64,000 nt of DNA from Entamoeba histolytica HM-1:IMSS (Eukaryota > Evosea > Mastigamoebida > Endamoebidae): the NCBI RefSeq assembly GCF_000208925.1, contig NW_001914861.1, forward strand, positions 124,001 through 188,000, read 5' to 3'. This document shows, piece after piece, positions 1 through 8,804 of this stretch. A program made the position numbers and the translations under genes. Position 1 is the first letter of the stretch, and each line of letters opens with the position of its first letter. Under the pieces are notes generated by a model, which did not search any database, was not told the DNA's origin, and saw only the letters and a list, made by a program, of their open reading frames with translations.

Positions 1-227
1 TCTTGTTGTTGCTCATCAACTGACTGTTTCGATAAGTTTTGAATTTGTTCAACTAATACTTCCATTGCTTGAATTCCTTCAATAACATCTCTTCGTGCTT
101 CTTTTTCTAATCGCTCTATATCAGCATCTTTTCGTTCAGTTTTTTGTCTAACAACTTTCATTAAAGCATGAAGAGAAGTTGTAGTATTTACAACATGTTG
201 CAATGGATTTCCTTCAAGTTTATTCAT
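1..227 (-). CDS. Partial coiled-coil protein, N-terminal 75 residues
   Basis: The reading frame starts at an ATG at 227-225 and runs open to the window edge, so the C-terminus is missing. The visible part is charged and predicted helical: it opens MNKLEGNPLQHVVN and continues into Lys/Glu/Asp-rich heptad-like sequence ending near NLSKQSVDEQQQ. There is no signal peptide or membrane segment. I do not recognise the family; a small coiled-coil subunit of a larger complex would fit, but this is a guess. The start is the first ATG after an AT-rich stretch and has no competing upstream ATG in frame. It lies upstream of, and on the same strand as, nothing else in view; the 3' end of the next gene is 146 bases away. 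Confidence 0.6.
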   Translation of the reverse strand, partial: MNKLEGNPLQHVVNTTTSLHALMKVVRQKTERKDADIERLEKEARRDVIEGIQAMEVLVEQIQNLSKQSVDEQQQ

Positions 228-372
228 TCCTTTGAAATTCTGTAAAATTTAAAGTTTTTATCAAAAAAATTTTAGTTTTTTAGAAAAAAAACCCCAAAAT
301 TTTTGTTTTTTAATTTAAGTAATGTTTTTATTTTCATCAAATGTATTTATAACAAATCTTCTTTGTTTTACA

Positions 373-1555
373 TTAGTTGAGCCATTTCCTTTTTGTTTTC
401 TTCTCTTTTTCTTCTAAACCAAATGTGAAAGTAGTTTTTTCAAATTGAAGTAATTGTTGTTCAAATCCACGATTAGGAAAAACACATTTACGTTTAGAAG
501 ACACAAATCTTAGTGCATTTTCATAATTCATATTATATTTTTTCATCATATAGGCTATTACAACACTAGCACTTCGACTTACTCCACATTCACAATGAAC
601 TAATACAGCCCTGTTCCTTTTAATATTTTCATCAATAAAAAGTAGTGCTGTTGGAAGGAATTCCATGATATTTTCTGTGGGACTATCTTCAATAGGTATG
701 AACAAATTATATCCATCAAGTTCATGAATTGGTTTTTTACCTACTGAAAGAACACAACCAATTCCTAATCCTTTAATAAATTCAATGTCATAAGTTGAAT
801 TTACTGAACCAAGATATAATCCCCATATAATAAATGTTGGACTCCGTTGAAAGTATATAGAAGGGAATGTATAATAAAATGTTTCTGAGCTGTCTAATGG
901 AGAGGCAATATAATTATCAGAGATATCAAAATGAATCAAGTTAGATGCTGTTTCATAATGGTCAAAGTTTAACTTATGGATATTATTGTGATGAATATCA
1001 AGAAATCCTTATTATTAGTATTAATTCAAAGGAACTTTCTAATAATAACAAACGTATTGATTTATGAGTTTTTAATATACCAAGAGATTTAATATAATTA
1101 TATGAAATATCGAGACGTGTTAGTTGAGTAAAAACAGATAATACTGTTGGTATCTTTTTAAAAGCATTATGAGAAATATTTAATTCTTTTAATGATACCA
1201 GATTTGGTAGAGATAGATTTGCCATTCTATTATTTGATATGTTCATTCCAGTTATTGAAGTAACTGGGTATGTTTTGACATACTGCCTTAAATCTACTAA
1301 AGACAATTGTGGAAGTGAGCCAAAACTAGTTCTTGTGAATGTTTCATTTTGAGTTGGCTGATCAGGTTGTTGGGAAGTTTCTTCGTTTTTAATTTCTTGA
1401 ACCATTTCTTGCTTTTTTTGAAGAACTTCAGGTGATATTTCTTCTTGTTGGTATTGTAAAGTATTTGTCTCAGAGTCTTGAAACTGAGAAATTGGGAGAG
1501 GTGTTTCTGAATAATCTTGTGAACAAAGCTCTATTTGAATGGGTTGTTCACTCAT
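373..1555 (-). CDS. Leucine-rich repeat / dual-specificity phosphatase fusion protein
   Basis: Two exons (1555-1054 and 1007-373) joined by a 46-bp intron that opens GTTTGTTATT and closes AATAAG give a 378-aa protein. Residues 1-80 are a Gln/Glu-rich leader. Residues of roughly 95-200 hold about five leucine-rich repeats (for example LKELNISHN and LTRLDISYN), and the last repeats, LDIHHNN and FDISDN, are only completed by the splice. The rest is a DUSP domain with the signature HCECGVSR: nucleophile Cys306, phosphate-binding Arg312, and an upstream acid in the IPIEDSPTEN segment. By family the DUSP removes phosphate from Ser/Thr/Tyr of a substrate chosen by the LRR; the substrate is unknown. 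LRR-phosphatase proteins are known in Entamoeba. Read without splicing, the two halves look like separate genes, but the phosphatase half has no ATG at its 5' end and the LRR half ends in nonsense. Confidence 0.88.
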
Positions 1556-1712
1556 CTAAGAAATACTAAATAATTTTATGGTTTTAAAGAAGAAAAAAAT
1601 AAAAAAGATCGATTAATATACATACCACAACAAACGAACTTAACTCACTTGGAATTTAACAAAAAATCAACAGATACCTCTTTGGTTCCATTTAACTATC
1701 TTTAGTATTTTT

Positions 1713-2408
1713 TTAACAAAACCCAACCTTCAAACAAGAGCACCCATAAGAATCTTTTGGAAGTACTACTAACTCTTCATTACACAATCTTTTCTGAAGT
1801 TTTGAAGAATGTGGGATATGTTCTAAAGATTCATACTTTCCAGAAAGAATAGAATTAAATAGTTCATCAATTCCTTTACGTTGCAATGCACTTGTTTCGA
1901 AAAATGGAATACCTTTTTTGGTAGTAAATTGACGAGCCTTATGAGATAATTCTCTACTCTATAAATTGATGATTATGTTTACACTGAAAATAACAAACTT
2001 ATCAAGAAATTTATCAATTTGATTAAGTACAAAAATAATTTGGCAATATGATGAATTAATTCCTAATTTATTAAGACGTTCTTTACTATGTTGAAATGAA
2101 AATGGATCATCAAAAACCAGAATAACAATGTCACTATTTTCCAAATAACTATCAACCAAAGATTTGTACATTTCTTTTCCTGCACAATCCCATATTTGCA
2201 AACGAATATATTTGTTATTATCATATACAACTTTACTTGAATAATTAGCTCCAATTGTTGGTTCATAAATTTCTTCAAACTTATAAGTGGTAAATTGGTG
2301 GACAATTGCTGTTTTACCAACTCCAACATCTCCTATAATAGAAATTTTCTTTATTTCAACTCCTTTATTAATCTGATCAAAACCTCCATTTCTTTTGAAT
2401 AAACTCAT
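1713..2408 (-). CDS. Rab-family small GTPase with atypical switch II
   Basis: Two exons encode 216 aa: 2408-1999, then about 1953-1713. The intron opens GTTTGTTATT at 1998. With its acceptor at AGTAG (1954) the frame is kept and the length is 45 bp. A GTTATT donor at 1992 with the TATAG acceptor at 1959 also keeps frame and differs by only a few residues (FSR). The P-loop is GDVGVGKT (26-33), switch I contains the usual Thr in EPTIG, and the C-terminal exon carries the ETSAL guanine-base loop. Two motifs deviate. Switch II reads WDCAGKE rather than WDTAGQE, replacing the catalytic Gln by Lys79, and the base-recognition motif is NQID rather than NKxD. The C-terminus (CSCLKVGFC) supplies Cys residues for prenylation. 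Rab proteins direct vesicle traffic; the Lys79 change predicts slow intrinsic hydrolysis. The specific Rab class is not clear. Confidence 0.82.
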
Positions 2409-2523
2409 TTTAATTAAATATTTTTTTCTTAATATTAGTATCTCCTATCTTTAAGAATATTTGTCTTTTCATTTGGATAAAACAAAATAGAAAAATTTGA
2501 TATAACCCAATCACGAAAATAAT

Positions 2524-3363
2524 TTATTCATCATCAAAAAAGATATTAAGGACTAATTCATCTTTTTCTTTCTTAGTACCCTTTTTATTATCAACCTTCT
2601 TTGGTTTTTTCTCTTCACTTACTTTTTCTAGTTGTTTCAATTGAGCTTTTTCTTCTTTTCTTAATTGGCTTAGATATTCCTTAGTTTTTCTTATACTTCT
2701 TAATTCTCCTTGTACATCATTTTCGTTAACAACCGTGTTTGTTACAACTCCTTTATCTTCATCATCACAATAATCAAGTACATCAATCTTTGATGCTGCC
2801 ATATCCTTAACCCAGTCAGTGATATTACATCTCTTCTTTTCTTTAGTGGTTAAACTTTCATTATAAATCTTTTCAGCAACACAAACACCAATCCATGCGT
2901 CTTTAGCAGCATAGTCAATTTGTTTCTTTTCTAACCTACCTATTCCCCATGTTGCAAATCCACCTAATTTCTTTTCTCCAAGTAGTTTCTCCCCTAAATA
3001 ATCAATACCTCTATACTCTGATACAGCTCCAATCAAATAAGCAGTCCACCCTATATCAAGTCCACCTTGACAATGTGTTTTATATTTATCATCAATTTTT
3101 TTTAAGTCATCTTTAACTCCAACTCCAATTTTAATTATTCCATCATTTTCTAATAATTGAACCAATGTCTTTGGTAATTCTTTATAGTGAAATACATGTA
3201 AAACAAATGCTTCAGTTGGTGATGAAAGTTGAATTGTAGCAGGAGTTTTATCAACATATTCAACATCAAATCCAACATAATTATTTTTACAAATTCGATC
3301 ACTAATTTTGTCCCAGTCTTGCATATATCGGCAATAATGCACCTTAACACTTGAAAATGACAT
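2524..3363 (-). CDS. 3'-5' exonuclease domain protein (WRN exonuclease / DEDDy type)
   Basis: A single-exon gene of 279 aa. Residues of about 8-170 form an RNase D-like fold: Exo I is GFDVEY with Asp33 and Glu35, Exo II is the GVGVKDDLKKI segment with Asp85/86, and Exo III is YAAKDAW with Tyr151 and Asp155. These four acidic residues plus Tyr define the DEDDy two-metal nuclease class. The closest resemblance is to the stand-alone WRN-like exonucleases of plants and protists, which trim 3' ends of DNA or structured nucleic acid. No helicase domain follows. The C-terminal 80 residues are a Lys/Glu-rich coiled tail ending NIFFDDE, possibly a nuclear targeting or interaction tail. The ATG at 3363 is the first in frame and directly follows an AT-rich spacer. 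Confidence 0.88.
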   Translation of the reverse strand: MSFSSVKVHYCRYMQDWDKISDRICKNNYVGFDVEYVDKTPATIQLSSPTEAFVLHVFHYKELPKTLVQLLENDGIIKIGVGVKDDLKKIDDKYKTHCQGGLDIGWTAYLIGAVSEYRGIDYLGEKLLGEKKLGGFATWGIGRLEKKQIDYAAKDAWIGVCVAEKIYNESLTTKEKKRCNITDWVKDMAASKIDVLDYCDDEDKGVVTNTVVNENDVQGELRSIRKTKEYLSQLRKEEKAQLKQLEKVSEEKKPKKVDNKKGTKKEKDELVLNIFFDDE

Positions 3364-3514
3364 AGTAATTTATTGGTTTCTTTTTTAGTTATACTTTTTG
3401 AAATAAACATATTTTTATTATTTTTATTATTAAAATATAGTTTAGTTTAAAAAACTTGAAACAGAACCTTTGACGTTTTAAATGAAACAGAACTAAAAAG
3501 GAATAGATTAAATA

Positions 3515-6500
3515 TTAAAGCTGACCTTTTAAAACATTAGAGATTGGTTTGCGAGTTAAACCCCAAGAAGGTATAAATGAAGAAGTGATAGAAACAACAA
3601 TTGAGATAACATAAATAATTATTGCATTAAGCCATGGGAAAGAGAAAGTATATGGTAGTTGAAGGAAAAGAATAAATTGTAGATTCACTAATGAAGCAAC
3701 ACCAATTCCTATTAATGACCCTAAAATAATAGATGAAAAAGTAATGCAAAGTGCCTCATAAATATAAATCAACACCATTTTGATTGAACTAAGTCCAAGT
3801 GCTCTTAAAACTGCAAATTCCCAAGAATTTTCATAGACATTTGAAGTAAAAGATAATAACATTACAAAAAAACACAACAACAACGCAATTAAAGAAACAA
3901 TTACAAAGAATACTTGAAGAATTCCAATAGAAGATTGAATAGATTTTACACTAGAAGATGTATCTGTTACAACAGCTTTAATATCATATACTAATGTTCT
4001 TATATTTTGTGTAACATATTCACTACTTCCAGGTTGTACTTTAACATAAAGAATAGGGTAAGTAATATCAGAAGACGTATTGAATAAAGATTGTTGTGTT
4101 TGTAGTATTTCTTTCATTTGGGGAATACTTATAATAATAGGTGATTTTGAAGCGACTGTATAAAAAGATGAAAATCTTTGACCTGGCATTGATTTTATTG
4201 TCGCACGCACTTTTCCAAGATAAAATAGTGAATGTGAATTTGAAACTATTTTAATACGGACATTATCAGCTATATGAATACTGTCTTCTTCTCTAATACC
4301 TTCAGCAATAATGACATCAGTATAATTGTTATAGAAATATGATGTGTCAGGGATTTTTTGTTTATTAATAATATTTTTATTCAATGGAAAGCATTGAGGT
4401 AAGTCACTTGTCCTTACTCTAGGAAAATCATATAAAGAGGTTAATACATCTGGAACACCATTGATTTTATTATATTTTATTATTGGGTCAGCCTTTACTG
4501 GAGTTAATAATTCATTATAAACTGTATTAACAAAATGTTCATCTACTGCAATATATTTTACAGAATCCATTGGGCACATTGCTAAATTGCTTATGTATGT
4601 CGATGATTTTTTACCAGCAATATCAGAGATAGGAGATGTTTCGAAAGAGTAGTCAATAACCTTAGGTTCGTTCTTTAAATAATTTTCTAATTGAGTTACA
4701 TTTAGACTATTTGATGTTTTCACTCTAATGTCTGCTCCAGAAGTTAATTTTACTTCATTAATAATAGTACTTTCTGATAATGAAAATACTGCACCTGCAA
4801 ATAAAATAAAACTAATTACAACAGTTAACATTAAAGCAGTTTTTTTATTTCTTGGGGAATGAGAATTTAAATTTTTAAGTACAATACTTTGAGTAGCGCT
4901 TTGAAATGGTGTAATAATAATATAAGTAATAAGGTTCTGAATAAATGGTTGTATTATTTGACTAAGAAGACAAAGTCCTGCAAGGAATGAAAGAAGTACT
5001 AATAAGAAGCAAATAAATAAAATATCTAATTTCATTTGTAATAATGACATTGGAATGACATAATATGTAATAAAACTTGCTATTATCATTACCAATGATA
5101 TTATTATTAACGATGGACGTACTCCAATTGACTTTATTTTTTTTATTGTTACATTAACTTCATTAACAGTAGAATGATAAAGGTCTAAACTATTTCTTAA
5201 TGTTTTAGAAAGGGCTTTTTTAATTGGAATAATATTGGATATAAGAGGAACAATAAAACCAATCAACAATGGTATTACTATTGATTTCCATGACGGTGTA
5301 TAAGTCATTGGTAAATCAGCAAGACTAGTAATCAAGAAATTGGCTATTAAAGATAATGAATATCCAAGAATTAGTCCAATAACCACTCCAATGATTGAAA
5401 ATGTTGTAGATTCTACTACAAGAATTTCAATTAATAAAGATTTTAATAATCCCAATGCACGTAGCATTCCAAATTCATATGTTTTACTTTCTACATCAGT
5501 AATCAATAAACTATAAATCAACAATCCTCCCATAAATGCAAATACAATAACAATGAAATTAAAAATTTCTTTTAATAAATACATCAAATAATTAAAAACT
5601 GAAACTACAATAGATAAAGGCGCAGTTAGAGTTATTGAAGATTTAAGTCCAAGTATTTGTGCAATTTCATCAGTTGTTTCAACAATAATTTTTTTCATTA
5701 ATTTATCACCGTCAAAATATGCTTTATTTCTATCTTTCATTTGAACATATATTTGAGTTGTTTGAGCATTAAGATCAAATTCAAATCTACCAAACAAGTT
5801 ATTGATAAGATTCAATATAATTGTAGTTGGAATATGGTATTGTTTTAACTTGTCAGTAACTTTCTTTATTTCATAACTAATAATATTTTCAAAAATCTTT
5901 TTTAACAATATTTCTGCTTCTCTTTGATCAATAGATATTACATTCCCAATTAAATTAGAATATTTTCCTCCTGGACTTTCTGCAATTCCTTTGATTATCA
6001 TTTTTCTAATTGATGTCATAGAAGCTAATAACTCTGGGTCAGAATAATTAATGTTTAACCCAACTGACACTAAAATAGCATTATTTTCTATTATAAACTT
6101 ATTATAAGGGTCAGGAGATGATTTGTCTAATACATATAAGTTAAATGCTTCTGTTACATACATATCAATACCATTTATATACAATGATGTGAATATATTT
6201 TCTCCAGTTTGATTTAAAATTTTCTCTATTTCATAGAGTTGAGTAATTATATATTTCCCATTTTGAGTATTATTTGGATCAATAAATTTCAATGGAATTG
6301 GAATGTTAACATTTTGTTCAACTCCAATTAAATCAGGAAGTATATCTTCCATATTTAGTCCAAGATATCTTACTATTTCAGGAAGACTAACCACAATATG
6401 AACTTCTTGTCCAACTTGAAGACCAATTTTTCTAGCAGCACCACCACTAATTACAAATTGATCTTTTTCTAAAGGGTCATATTTCCATCCTCTTCCAATA

Positions 6501-6904
6501 TTATTTTTTTCTTCAAGTTCACTGTTGTAAACATTTAATATTCCATCAACAGTTTGATTCCCATTAACAACAGACCCCCACATTAACCAACGTGGGTAGT
6601 TATTCTTACATGTTTTACAATTTTTATCAAGTTTTTCTGATATTTGAGTGTAGTTAAGAAAAATTGATTCTCTTGGTTGAAGTAAAATATCTCCTTCTCC
6701 AACTTGTATTTCTGATATTCTCATAAATACGGCAGGTACTAATTCAACAACATTTTGTAAAATATATAAAAAGCAAACACTAACAAATACAGTAAAAACC
6801 CCAACAAATAATGATTTTTTATTTTTTCTAAATGAACTTAAAACATAATGTACAGCTGACAATAATCCATTGTATGCAGTAAACCACCCTCCTACAATCC
6901 TCAT
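3515..6904 (-). CDS. Large FtsX-like permease (MacB-type ABC transporter permease)
   Basis: One uninterrupted 1,129-aa frame. An N-terminal membrane segment at about 30-60 is followed by a large non-cytoplasmic domain. Then comes a first FtsX core at about 430-560, with helices around FNFIVIVFAFMGGLLIYSLL and the signature YEFGMLRALGL. More membrane helices and a second non-cytoplasmic domain follow, and a second FtsX core sits near the C-terminus with the matching signature WEFAVLRALGL. This is the double-FtsX layout of bacterial lipoprotein or macrolide export permeases, which normally pair with a separate ATPase. No ATPase is encoded in the window. Multi-pass FtsX proteins are annotated in Entamoeba and probably reflect old transfer from bacteria (inference). 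Substrate and membrane location are unknown. Confidence 0.88.
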   Translation of the reverse strand: MRIVGGWFTAYNGLLSAVHYVLSSFRKNKKSLFVGVFTVFVSVCFLYILQNVVELVPAVFMRISEIQVGEGDILLQPRESIFLNYTQISEKLDKNCKTCKNNYPRWLMWGSVVNGNQTVDGILNVYNSELEEKNNIGRGWKYDPLEKDQFVISGGAARKIGLQVGQEVHIVVSLPEIVRYLGLNMEDILPDLIGVEQNVNIPIPLKFIDPNNTQNGKYIITQLYEIEKILNQTGENIFTSLYINGIDMYVTEAFNLYVLDKSSPDPYNKFIIENNAILVSVGLNINYSDPELLASMTSIRKMIIKGIAESPGGKYSNLIGNVISIDQREAEILLKKIFENIISYEIKKVTDKLKQYHIPTTIILNLINNLFGRFEFDLNAQTTQIYVQMKDRNKAYFDGDKLMKKIIVETTDEIAQILGLKSSITLTAPLSIVVSVFNYLMYLLKEIFNFIVIVFAFMGGLLIYSLLITDVESKTYEFGMLRALGLLKSLLIEILVVESTTFSIIGVVIGLILGYSLSLIANFLITSLADLPMTYTPSWKSIVIPLLIGFIVPLISNIIPIKKALSKTLRNSLDLYHSTVNEVNVTIKKIKSIGVRPSLIIISLVMIIASFITYYVIPMSLLQMKLDILFICFLLVLLSFLAGLCLLSQIIQPFIQNLITYIIITPFQSATQSIVLKNLNSHSPRNKKTALMLTVVISFILFAGAVFSLSESTIINEVKLTSGADIRVKTSNSLNVTQLENYLKNEPKVIDYSFETSPISDIAGKKSSTYISNLAMCPMDSVKYIAVDEHFVNTVYNELLTPVKADPIIKYNKINGVPDVLTSLYDFPRVRTSDLPQCFPLNKNIINKQKIPDTSYFYNNYTDVIIAEGIREEDSIHIADNVRIKIVSNSHSLFYLGKVRATIKSMPGQRFSSFYTVASKSPIIISIPQMKEILQTQQSLFNTSSDITYPILYVKVQPGSSEYVTQNIRTLVYDIKAVVTDTSSSVKSIQSSIGILQVFFVIVSLIALLLCFFVMLLSFTSNVYENSWEFAVLRALGLSSIKMVLIYIYEALCITFSSIILGSLIGIGVASLVNLQFILFLQLPYTFSFPWLNAIIIYVISIVVSITSSFIPSWGLTRKPISNVLKGQL

Positions 6905-8154
6905 TCTGTTTTAGTATTTTTTGTTATTTAAAGTTCTGTATTTTCTGTGTCTTGTTGATATGAAGTTTGAACAAATATCTCTAAATGAACAAAAATGACT
7001 TTGCTGCAAAACATATTAATTTTTGTTTTATATAACAACATAATATAAAAGAATTTTTAATGGAAATTCTGAAATTTCTTGAATTTGTACAAAAAAGTAT
7101 CACTTTAATGTGGTATTTTAATAATTGTTTATGTTATTTTATATCTTTATTTATGAAAATTTATTTTTATTTTCATTGTTAATGCATTATGATTAATAGG
7201 TTTGATCAAATACTATATCCAATCCTTTTTGTTTATTTTTCTTCAATTTATATTAAATTCCTTCCCTTTTATTATTTACTATATTAGTGATAATTTTTAT
7301 TCAATTGAAATGTTGTTTATGTAACAAATTTATAAATAATTCTATTTTTACTTGTGACATTATATTCAGTAAGAATATAAATTATTATTCTATCAAATTT
7401 CCTAGTATTTTTACTATCTATTGATTATTCAATTTTAAAAGTATTTCCTTATTTTTATATTTAATTATTAAATTGATAATATTTTATTTCTTTCTAGTAT
7501 CATTATTTTATTATATTCATTCTATTATTCACCACTTGCTTAATTTAAAAATATCATTATACTTTTTAATTTTATTGACCTTAACGATAAAAATATGCTT
7601 TACTTTGAATTTAATTCAATAGCCATTATAATAATAACTCTTATTTTAAAAAATAATATGACATTTTATCTATTTAAGAGAAAATGAACCATTTTTCAAT
7701 TAATTTGTTAAATTTTGATAAAGCATAATATTCAATATTTATTTAATTCAATATTTATTTAATTCAATATTTTTAATTCAAATTATTGTATTTGTGTCAT
7801 TTATATATGAAGCCAAAAAGATAACATCAATAAGAATGAGGATATAAGTTATTTTATTTTATCAAAAATTTATAGATATGTAGTTTTGTTTCATTTCTAT
7901 TTATATAGGTTAAATGTTAACAAATATAAATTAAATCATAATATTATATAAAAATAGACAAATTTACAATTTGATGAAATTCTATGAAATTATTACTCAA
8001 TCTTTAAGTTAGAAAAGACTTGTAGTTAAGACTTATATTTCTTAATTATTTCAAGAGAAATATAACATTGAACAATAAAAAAACAAAATTTAATTTATTG
8101 ACGTATGTCTTTTATTTAAAGAATCAATTACAACTATTGTCAATGTTAATACAC
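6905..8154. other. AT-rich intergenic region, no gene seen
   Basis: About 1.25 kb of very AT-rich DNA between the start of the FtsX gene and the end of the small ORF at 8155. No reading frame of useful length on either strand, no tRNA-like T-loop and no recognisable mobile element. It contains the short tandem repeat listed separately at 7731-7771. Confidence 0.6.
7731..7771. repeat. 16-bp tandem repeat, about 2.6 copies
   Basis: The unit TTCAATATTTATTTAA occurs at 7731-7746 and 7747-7762, then a partial copy TTCAATATT at 7763-7771. The copies are identical. It lies in non-coding AT-rich DNA, and slippage in simple sequence is the plain explanation. Confidence 0.75.
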
Positions 8155-8502
8155 CTAAACAAAAAATGGATCAAGTGAGTTATCACATCTATTTCTTGGT
8201 AGTTCTAATTCAATGTCATTAACATCGTCTCGAATAATTGGACTTTTCCTAAATACAAAGGTACTATGTGAATCTTGGTTCAATATATCAAAAACCTCTT
8301 TATCTGCAACAGAGTCATTGCATTTTCCTTCTTCTTTTTGTTGCGGTTGTTGTTTATCCTCTAAATCTCCAAATAAAAGAAGGGGTTGAACGTCTTTTTG
8401 AGGGGTATCAGTTCTACAACGCTCTTTGCTTAATAAAGGTGTGAAGTGAAATACATGCTGTTCTTTATAAGAACCTATCCATATGTCATTGTGCAGGCTC
8501 AT
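8155..8502 (-). CDS. Small hypothetical protein, 115 aa
   Basis: The frame starts at the ATG at 8502 (MSLHNDIWIGSYKE) and ends at the stop at 8155. An in-frame TTG 15 bases upstream is not a credible start in this organism. The protein is mixed in composition rather than simple repeat, with a hydrophobic N-terminal third and a polar Gln/Asp/Glu-rich middle. That composition, and its isolation in DNA otherwise full of stops, favour a real gene. No signal peptide, membrane helix or known motif was recognised. It sits in the 1.9-kb gap between the PI4-kinase gene and the FtsX gene, on the same strand as both. It could be the last exon of a longer gene whose 5' exon I cannot find. Confidence 0.45.
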   Translation of the reverse strand: MSLHNDIWIGSYKEQHVFHFTPLLSKERCRTDTPQKDVQPLLLFGDLEDKQQPQQKEEGKCNDSVADKEVFDILNQDSHSTFVFRKSPIIRDDVNDIELELPRNRCDNSLDPFFV

Positions 8503-8804
8503 ACAACGAATTATCAATTAAGAAATCTCACAATTCAGAAATCAAACATTTCATAATATCAAGACAGAATAAATTAGAATTTTTTATTATCAATAGTTTT
8601 AGTCTAAAATAAGACTATTTATTTTGACCTTTAATTATATTAAAAGTTATGAAATATTATTTTGAACCTTTTAACAACAACAAATCTTTTTTACATTCTT
8701 TATTATTCAAATACTTTTAATAAACGTCATATTTTTATTTCTTTATATATAGTTATAAAACACTAATCAAATAATTGATTGAATTAAAGGTAAACTAGTG
8801 AATC
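8503..8804. other. Intergenic spacer
   Basis: About 300 bases of AT-rich DNA between the stop of the PI4-kinase gene and the start of the small ORF. It must hold the 3' end of the kinase mRNA. No other feature seen. Confidence 0.5.

Noticed and set aside
373..939. DUSP as a separate 188-aa gene
   Set aside because: Its first codon is TTG, and splicing joins it to the LRR exon in frame.
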